Below, one piece after another: positions 1-4,405 of a DNA stretch of 6,295 nt. A program made the position numbers and the translations under genes. The stretch comes from an uncultured beta proteobacterium (GTDB taxonomy: Bacteria > Pseudomonadota > Gammaproteobacteria > Burkholderiales > Burkholderiaceae), in contig CAILON010000045.1 of assembly GCA_903835865.1 (NCBI GenBank), positions 1 to 6,295 of the forward strand, read 5' to 3'. Below the pieces are notes generated by a model. It was given only the letters and a program-made list of their open reading frames with translations. It was not told the origin of the DNA and searched no databases. Position 1 is the first letter of the stretch. Each line of letters starts with the position of its first letter.

Positions 1-163
1 CCCTATTACTCAGCTCCTCTAGCTCCTCAGCAGATGGAAAGTTTTGGCGATTTTGGGAATACGCATCATTAGAATTGATCAATAATAAAGTCAGGCAAAG
101 CAAGGAAGCGCACGAGATAGAAATAAACTGGATACGCAGCGCTTGACTAGTAAAGTGAAGCAT
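1..163 (-). CDS. N-terminal fragment of an unrecognised exported protein
   Basis: This reading frame is open from an ATG at 161-163 to the left edge, so 54 codons are visible and the C-terminus lies outside the window. The N-terminus reads as a signal peptide: a short n-region (MLHFTSQALR), a hydrophobic core at about residues 12-30 (rich in I, S, C, L and T), and a polar stretch after it. A type I cleavage site is plausible near residues 34-37 (DAYS, then QN). The visible mature part is polar and acidic, with an EELEEL run, and suggests a helical or coiled periplasmic segment. A purine-rich GGGGTGGGG abuts the ATG and may serve as an irregular ribosome binding site. Cys residues lie within the core but no good lipobox is seen. 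I do not recognise the family, and 54 residues are too few to assign a function. It is divergent from the carbonic anhydrase gene. Confidence 0.6.
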   Translation of the reverse strand, partial: MLHFTSQALRIQFISISCASLLCLTLLLINSNDAYSQNRQNFPSAEELEELSNR

Positions 164-395
164 CCCCACCCCTAACTTACAAAATTTTTAATAAGTATTG
201 AATACAAGGAATATACCCATAATAGGCATATTTGAGGGTTTAATTGAAAGTATCTGCAATATTTGTCGTCAAAATCAAACACGATGCCCTGTGAATGAAA
301 TTGCGTTATTTGTTTTTACTAGTCTGTAGTGAGCAGCTCTGTGATGGATGACTTTAAGCTATGTGTAGCACTGTTGAAAACTCAAAAATTAAAGC

Positions 396-432
396 TTTCA
401 ATCCCCTGCTCTACCGACTGAGCTACCAGGCC
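396..432 (-). pseudogene. tRNA-Phe (GAA)-like 5' half, truncated after the anticodon
   Basis: On the minus strand these 37 nt match positions 1-37 of a bacterial elongator tRNA. The acceptor strand GGCCTGG (432-426) is followed by TA, a D-arm with stem GCTC/GAGC and loop AGTCGGTA including the G18G19 pair, A26, the anticodon 5' stem GGGGA (406-402), and loop bases TTGAAA. The anticodon is GAA (399-397), which decodes Phe. The next bases (GCTTTAATTT) cannot pair with GGGGA, and no variable loop, GGTTCGA T-loop or CCA end follows. The gene is therefore a half and cannot give a working tRNA. A TATATT hexamer at 443-448 sits where the -10 box of a tRNA promoter would be, so the 5' flank may be original. 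Similarity to tRNA-Phe is from memory of the family consensus. Confidence 0.75.
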
Positions 433-447
433 AAGACTGAGAAATAT

Positions 448-468
448 AGATGAAACTGTGTTTTAGCC
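448..468. repeat. Short imperfect direct repeat, copy 1 (partner 3607-3627)
   Basis: This 21-nt stretch matches 3607-3627 at 16 of 21 positions without gaps, including the exact 10-mer TGTTTTAGCC. Both copies lie within about 60 nt of a tRNA 5' half. The order differs, however: copy 1 is on the 5' side of its tRNA half and copy 2 is on the 3' side. The repeat is short and AT-rich, so chance is possible. Confidence 0.35.
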
Positions 469-611
469 TGGAAAATGCAAAGCTTGCACCCCAAATAGGT
501 AAATATAAGCAAACCCCTTAAGCAGGTGAAGCAGAAAATGGGGCTTAAGTGGACAGCTATATTCTAAAAATCAAGGGGGATCAGGCCAATATTGCATGGG
601 CGAAAATACAA

Positions 612-640
612 TTGACAAATACTGAAACCATCGGCATTCT
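612..640 (+). promoter_or_regulatory. Candidate sigma70 promoter of the carbonic anhydrase gene
   Basis: A perfect -35 hexamer TTGACA (612-617) is followed after 17 nt by CATTCT (635-640), which keeps the important A2 and T6 of a -10 box but is otherwise weak. Transcription would start near 647 and give a leader of about 27 nt before the ATG at 674. The position and spacing suit the gene. A strong -35 with a poor -10 is compatible with an activator-assisted promoter, but nothing in the sequence identifies one. Confidence 0.45.
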
Positions 641-673
641 GCTTTCAAATTACATAAATAACAAAAGGAAGAT

Positions 674-1444
674 ATGTGCCAATTGTGTGTTGATAAGTCT
701 GAATCAAACCTTAAACCAATGCAGCCAGCTAGACGTGCGCTATTAAAGCTCGCCAGCTCATCTCCTCTGTGGATGGCAGGACTAGGCGCATCAACAATGA
801 TGGTAGGTGCTAGAGCAGATGACGCACATCCAATGCCTAAGCCAGAAAATGTTATTTCTCCCGATCAGGCACTCGAAAGATTAATGAAGGGCAATGGCCG
901 TTATGTAAACGGCAACATCAATACAAACGATTCATTTAAAAGTGCAGAAGCTGGGCTTAAGCACGGACAAAACCCATATGCAATTATTTTGTCCTGCGCA
1001 GATTCACGCGTTAGCCCAGAATTATGTTTTGATGAAGGGCCTGGAGATTTATTTGTAAACCGGATTGCCGGAAATTTTGTCACCACAGATCTTCTAGGCA
1101 GCATAGAGTACGGCGCCTTAATACTCAAGTCTCCCCTGATCATGGTGCTTGGACACACAGAATGCGGCGCCGTCAAAGCGGCCATGAAAGCGGAAGAAGA
1201 AAATACAAGCTTCCCAGGTCATATTCAATCTATTTCCTCTCATTTAGGTGCAGCAGTGCGGGCCGCAAAACAACAAGGTGGCAAGACCTCAACAACTGAT
1301 GTGGTTAAGGCCAATATCAAACTTAACGTAGCCTACCTACAACAATCCACCCCAATCATCAGGAAGTTAGTGCAAGAAAATAAATTGAAAGTTGTTGGCG
1401 GAATGTATAACTTAGAAGATGGCACGGTAAGCATAGTTAGCTAA
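674..1444 (+). CDS. Beta-class carbonic anhydrase with twin-arginine signal peptide
   Basis: This 256-residue protein should be a zinc enzyme that interconverts CO2 and bicarbonate. The beta-class signature is complete: C108-x-D110-S-R112 (CADSRVSPE), followed by H161-x-x-C164 (GHTECGAVKAA). C108, H161 and C164 are the expected zinc ligands, and D110/R112 the catalytic dyad. The N-terminus is a Tat-like signal: R20-R21 followed by ALLK, a hydrophobic stretch to about residue 45, and an A46-R47-A48 cleavage site. The mature enzyme would be about 208 residues, normal for the family, and periplasmic. The n-region is long and begins MCQLC. The start at 674 is preferred because AAGGAAG lies just upstream (665-671), although spacing is short; the internal ATG at 719 has no such site but would still keep the RR motif. 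It faces the glycosyltransferase gene convergently and appears monocistronic. The enzyme class is secure; export by Tat is inferred. Confidence 0.93.
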   Translation: MCQLCVDKSESNLKPMQPARRALLKLASSSPLWMAGLGASTMMVGARADDAHPMPKPENVISPDQALERLMKGNGRYVNGNINTNDSFKSAEAGLKHGQNPYAIILSCADSRVSPELCFDEGPGDLFVNRIAGNFVTTDLLGSIEYGALILKSPLIMVLGHTECGAVKAAMKAEEENTSFPGHIQSISSHLGAAVRAAKQQGGKTSTTDVVKANIKLNVAYLQQSTPIIRKLVQENKLKVVGGMYNLEDGTVSIVS

Positions 1445-1453
1445 GGCCCTATC

Positions 1454-1499
1454 GCCACCGCCCTACATCCCGACAAGCTTAATTGGGTGGGCGGTGAGC
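1454..1499. repeat. Imperfect inverted repeat between convergent genes
   Basis: CACCGCCC (1456-1463) and GGGCGGTG (1489-1496) form a perfect 8-bp stem around a 25-nt loop. Two more pairs can form outside it if A1497 is bulged. It begins 9 nt after the carbonic anhydrase stop codon. It could slow or end transcription from either side, but neither strand has the U-tract of an intrinsic terminator and the loop is long. It may equally be a REP-like remnant or chance. The remaining bases up to 1578 show no gene. Confidence 0.4.
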
Positions 1500-1578
1500 C
1501 ATCGCGCAAATAGGCGCGTCTAGAACGCAAATATTCCGAAAACCATGGGCGCCGCAATGGATATTTAGCGGCCCTTAA

Positions 1579-3570
1579 TTAGGGTTTCACATAAATATTA
1601 TCTGGGCTTAAATCATCCTGATATCTTTGATACGCCTCAGCATATGCCGCCTCTATATGTCGAGTAAATAATTGAGCATCAAACAAAGGCTTTATTAAAA
1701 GATTGGATTTCAGTTGATTTTTAATAGAGAGGAGTTTTTCACTATGAGTTGCAAGCTCAATAGCTAAGCTCTCATACTCTTCTTGAGTTTGCGTAATAAG
1801 CTCTGGAAGCCCAATCGCGGTAAGCAGGCTTGCAGATACTCTACTTGCAAAAGATTGCCCCACCAAAGTGAGGACTGGCAACCCCGACCAAAGAGCATCG
1901 CTTGAAGTGGTATGGGCGTTATAAGGAAAGGTATCCAGAAATAAATCAGCAAGGGATTGGCGAGCGAGATGCTCTGAATTTTCTATATGCCCAGAAAACA
2001 CTAAACGATGACTATCGATGCCCCTAGTGCTAGCCTCTTTAATGAGGTTTTCTTTGACCGTAGGATTTGCTTCAAATAACCAAAGAACACTTCCATCTAC
2101 TTTTTTTAATATCCTGCACCAACTATCAAACATTGATGGGCTTATCTTGTAGCTAGCATTAAAGCAACAAAATATGAATCCTTTTTCTGGTAAACCCAGT
2201 TCAGATTTTGAAAATACTTTTTTGGATATCGCCCTCTTAGAGTCGTTAGCTTGATAGCTATTCGGCAAAAAGATAATCTTCTCAGTGTAAAAAATGTGAC
2301 TTGCTTCGGGGATGAGTATCGGATCGGCCACGATATAGTCCATATAGTCTGCCCCGCTCGTGCCGGGATAACCAAGGTAGCTGATTTGAATAGGTGCGGC
2401 CCTTAATGCAAAGATCCCCATGCGCCCATCTTGAGTGTGGCCCTTAAGATCGACTGCAATATCAATTTCAAGGTCTCTCGCTAGTTTAGTAATGGCTTGA
2501 TCCGAAAGCTTTGTCACATCATGGAAATGATCCACTGCATTGACACATCGTTGACGCATTTCATCGCGAGCATCGGGACCAAATGAGAAGGCATGTATTT
2601 CAAAGCGCTCTCTATCATGCAACTCGAGCATCTCGGCGATTAAATAGGCTGTGGCATGGTTATGAAAATCTGCCGAAAAATATCCGATTCGGATCTTCTC
2701 TTTTTTGCTTCGTCGAGGAAGTTTGCCAAGATCATCTTTTTGATGAAATTTATCTTGAACAAAGCTTAGCGCCTCTTTTTTATGAAAAAAAGGATCGTCA
2801 ATAAATGCCAGGGAGAAAAAGGGATTGAAGCCTTTTTTATGGCTTAGGAGGCCATTAATGACATCTTCATTCTTGCCAAAGTCAGCCCAACTACATGTCG
2901 TCGTTAATGCGAATAACATACCCCCGTAATCCCAATCCACAATAGTCTTGGGCTGAATATTAATGGCCTTTCTAAAAGCCTCGATTGCCTCTTTATAACG
3001 CTTTAGATCATTTAGGGCACACCCCTTGTTAAACCATGCTTCTGCAAAATCAGCTTTCAGGTTGATTGCGTGCTCATACGCATCTAGCGCTTTTTCATGA
3101 TGCTTTAGGCTGTCAAAAATTTTGCCGAGATTATAAAAAACCTCATATGAATCGTTCTTTAATGTGAGCGCTTTTTGATACCAAAGTAGGGCATCTTCTT
3201 TTTCCCCTAAACTGGCACACGCAGTAGCTAAATCATGCAGGCCCTCAAAAAAATCACCCGCCTTATCTAGGGCCTTAGCAAAACACTCTTTTGCCTCTTG
3301 GAACTGGTCTTTTTTAAGAAATGAGCTTCCAAGATAATAAAATGCATTTGCTGATGCCTGTTTATCTTGGCAAGCCCTGATTAAAAGTTGATGCGCTAGC
3401 TCTTGATTTCCCTGGTTTGACTCAATATATGCCAGCAATTCATTGGCTTTGGAGTTATAAAAATCAACTTCAATAATTTTTTTTAGTATTGCCTTAGCAA
3501 AGGGATAATTATTATTTCGAAAGTAATGTTCCGCCAAAGTAATTGACTGATTAGTTTCGTTTGAATTCAT
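1579..3570 (-). CDS. TPR-containing GT41 (SPINDLY/OGT-like) protein O-glycosyltransferase
   Basis: This 663-residue protein has no signal peptide or membrane segment and should be cytosolic. Residues about 10-210 are tetratricopeptide repeats. Four are clear (about 75-108, 109-142, 143-176, 177-210) and one or two more are degenerate at the N-terminus; they would bind the acceptor protein. A CSWADF motif (226-231) links them to the catalytic region, residues about 290-640, which matches glycosyltransferase family 41. Landmarks are IGYFSADFHNHATAY, whose H305 aligns with the conserved His of human OGT; the block LRAAPIQISYLGYPGTSGAD; FNASYKISPSM, whose K475 aligns with the UDP-phosphate-contacting Lys; and HTTSSDALWSGLPVLT (from H553), the nucleotide-binding loop. 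All expected key residues are present, so it is probably active. UDP-GlcNAc is the usual donor, but donor and target are unproven here. Flagellin- or surface-protein modification are possibilities with no local support. The start has no good Shine-Dalgarno site. Confidence 0.9.
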   Translation of the reverse strand: MNSNETNQSITLAEHYFRNNNYPFAKAILKKIIEVDFYNSKANELLAYIESNQGNQELAHQLLIRACQDKQASANAFYYLGSSFLKKDQFQEAKECFAKALDKAGDFFEGLHDLATACASLGEKEDALLWYQKALTLKNDSYEVFYNLGKIFDSLKHHEKALDAYEHAINLKADFAEAWFNKGCALNDLKRYKEAIEAFRKAINIQPKTIVDWDYGGMLFALTTTCSWADFGKNEDVINGLLSHKKGFNPFFSLAFIDDPFFHKKEALSFVQDKFHQKDDLGKLPRRSKKEKIRIGYFSADFHNHATAYLIAEMLELHDRERFEIHAFSFGPDARDEMRQRCVNAVDHFHDVTKLSDQAITKLARDLEIDIAVDLKGHTQDGRMGIFALRAAPIQISYLGYPGTSGADYMDYIVADPILIPEASHIFYTEKIIFLPNSYQANDSKRAISKKVFSKSELGLPEKGFIFCCFNASYKISPSMFDSWCRILKKVDGSVLWLFEANPTVKENLIKEASTRGIDSHRLVFSGHIENSEHLARQSLADLFLDTFPYNAHTTSSDALWSGLPVLTLVGQSFASRVSASLLTAIGLPELITQTQEEYESLAIELATHSEKLLSIKNQLKSNLLIKPLFDAQLFTRHIEAAYAEAYQRYQDDLSPDNIYVKP
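3477..3484 (-). repeat. A8 homopolymer in the 5' part of the glycosyltransferase gene
   Basis: On the coding strand eight consecutive A residues span the end of codon 29, all of codons 30 and 31 (Lys-Lys) and the first base of codon 32. A one-base slip here would end translation early and remove the whole catalytic domain. The frame is intact as given. Such tracts are common by chance in AT-rich genes. Confidence 0.7.
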
Positions 3571-3606
3571 AATTCATTGGATTTTACAAAACATTGGGGA
3601 GAGTGG

Positions 3607-3627
3607 AGATGCAGAACTGTTTTAGCC
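3607..3627. repeat. Short imperfect direct repeat, copy 2 (partner 448-468)
   Basis: This stretch shares 16 of 21 bases with 448-468, including TGTTTTAGCC. It lies in the leader of the glycosyltransferase gene, and its right end overlaps the candidate -10 box at 3619-3624. See the partner entry for the caveats. Confidence 0.35.
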
Positions 3628-3646
3628 CTTTATCCTAGTGTTTCAA
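3619..3646 (-). promoter_or_regulatory. Candidate promoter of the glycosyltransferase gene, using a tRNA relic as -35
   Basis: On the minus strand TTGAAA (3646-3641, five of six matches to the -35 consensus) is followed after 16 nt by TAAAAC (3624-3619, four of six to the -10). The start of transcription would be near 3612, with a leader of about 40 nt. The TTGAAA is the anticodon-loop sequence of the tRNA 5' half at 3641-3677. No better promoter was seen in the 152-nt gap, but read-through from ntrX is an alternative. Confidence 0.3.
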
Positions 3647-3677
3647 GCTTTTGCTCTACGGACTAAGCTACCGCCGC
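3641..3677 (-). pseudogene. Diverged tRNA 5' half, second copy, ending at the same tRNA position
   Basis: The minus strand reads acceptor-like GCGGCGG (3677-3671), then TA, a D-arm with stem GCTT/GAGC and loop AGTCCGTA, A26, five bases AAAGC, and TTGAAA. It is identical to the relic at 396-432 at 27 of 37 ungapped positions, with every landmark at the same spacing, and would carry the same GAA anticodon. It is more decayed: the loop has lost one of the two conserved guanines (G18 is C), and the first D-stem strand has a T that leaves a T-G wobble. Nothing after TTGAAA (CACTAGGATA) can complete the anticodon stem, and no T-arm follows. It lies 45 nt beyond the ntrX-like stop codon. It is a relic, not a working tRNA. 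Confidence 0.55.
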
Positions 3678-3722
3678 CCATCTAATCCTCTTAAGCGAGG
3701 AATACTGCAGACCAAAAATTGT

Positions 3723-4403
3723 CTAGCTTTCGCCTTTGTTGCGCGAGGTATCAATTCCTAGCGCTTTGAGCTTGCGATATAAATGGGTGCGCTCAAGACC
3801 AGTGTAGTCTGAAATTTTGGTCATGCTACCACCCATCATTTGCATCTGATGCTCAAAGTAGGCCTTCTCAAATAGATCACGCGCCTCTCGAAGAGGTAGA
3901 TCGAAATATGTTTTAGCAATGCCGCTAATGTATTCGCCTTCAGGGGGCGCTTGATTGAGGGCTTCGGTTGCCACTGCTTTTGGTGAACCGCTAGCGTTTG
4001 ATTGAACTATTTTTTCTTCTTCTGGCTCAACGTATTTTGGTGAAAGCTCTAAGGCCTTGTTCACTGTTTTGAGAAGCTTTTGAAGCGCAATCGGTTTTTC
4101 TAAGAAGTTAAGAGCGCCAATGCGAGTAGCTTCAACAGCAGTATCAATCGTGGCATGACCGGACATCATTACTACTGGCATCGTAAGCTGCCCAGTCTTA
4201 GACCACTCTTTTAATAAAGTAATACCGTCTGTTTCTGGCATCCAAATATCTAGTAACACGAGATCAGGGCGCATTTGTTCGCGAATAGTGCGAGCTTGCA
4301 CAGCACTTTCTGCAGAATATACAGTGTGCCCTTCATCCGTAAGAATCTCATTGAGAAGCTCACGAATTCCCATCTCGTCATCAACAACCAAAATACTGGC
4401 CAT
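3723..4403 (-). CDS. ntrX: NtrX-like response regulator lacking the AAA+ domain
   Basis: This 226-residue cytosolic protein is the partner of the kinase encoded just upstream. Residues 1-118 are a receiver domain with the acidic pocket D8/D9, phospho-acceptor D52 (LLDIWMPETDG), switch residue S81 and K103-P104. A polar linker rich in P, E and A (about 120-160) leads to LPLREARDLFEKAYFEHQM (169-187), the segment that in NtrC-family proteins comes just before the DNA-binding domain. A Fis-type helix-turn-helix follows (about 190-217, ending HLYRKLKALGI). Normal NtrX proteins are about 450 residues; here the central AAA+ ATPase with its Walker motifs and sigma54-contacting GAFTGA loop is absent. 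It should bind DNA in a phosphorylation-dependent way but cannot activate sigma54 polymerase. RegA/ActR-type regulators have a comparable layout, but the NtrY partner and the retained linker segment favour NtrX. Its ATG follows the ntrY stop after 2 nt. Confidence 0.88.
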   Translation of the reverse strand: MASILVVDDEMGIRELLNEILTDEGHTVYSAESAVQARTIREQMRPDLVLLDIWMPETDGITLLKEWSKTGQLTMPVVMMSGHATIDTAVEATRIGALNFLEKPIALQKLLKTVNKALELSPKYVEPEEEKIVQSNASGSPKAVATEALNQAPPEGEYISGIAKTYFDLPLREARDLFEKAYFEHQMQMMGGSMTKISDYTGLERTHLYRKLKALGIDTSRNKGES

Positions 4404-4405
4404 GC

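Larger units (their letters stand above)
164..611. other. Gene-poor intergenic stretch containing a tRNA relic
   Basis: I see no convincing protein gene in these roughly 450 bases. The longest small frames, for example a GTG-initiated 30-codon frame at 329-421, lack a ribosome binding site and run through the tRNA relic. Part of 170-300 is AT-rich and should hold the promoter of the minus-strand gene ending at 163. One weak candidate there is TTGATT, an 18-nt spacer and GATACT on the minus strand. A short perfect dyad, GTATTGAATAC, lies at 195-205. The right part holds the tRNA 5' half at 396-432 and the short direct repeat at 448-468, both listed separately. Confidence 0.5.

Noticed and set aside
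329..421. Possible 30-codon small protein starting at GTG 329
   Set aside because: No ribosome binding site, and the frame reads through the tRNA relic on the opposite strand.
396..432. A functional tRNA-Phe gene
   Set aside because: The 3' half of the anticodon stem, the T-arm and the 3' acceptor strand are absent downstream, and no GGTTCGA-like T-loop was found nearby.
540..560. GGGGCTTAAGTGGACAGC considered as an insertion-sequence end
   Set aside because: It has the look of a terminal repeat, but I found no matching inverted end, target duplication or transposase in the window, and cannot assign a family without a search.
549..746. GTG-initiated 65-codon plus-strand frame overlapping the carbonic anhydrase start
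   Set aside because: No ribosome binding site. It contains the likely promoter, ends inside the real gene in another frame, and has no recognisable protein character.
901..1185. 94-codon minus-strand frame inside the carbonic anhydrase gene
   Set aside because: It lies wholly antisense to a gene with intact catalytic motifs; a shadow frame.
1571..1590. CCCTTAATTAGGG dyad over the glycosyltransferase stop codon
   Set aside because: It has only 4-bp arms; too weak for a terminator or operator call.
2583..2804. 73-codon plus-strand frame inside the glycosyltransferase gene (also minus-strand frames 1764-1952 and 2142-2375)
   Set aside because: All are within the conserved GT41/TPR coding region in other frames, with no independent support.
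3686..3701. Hairpin TCCTC-TTAAGC-GAGGA after ntrX as a terminator
   Set aside because: The stem is only 5 bp and no U-tract follows on the minus strand.
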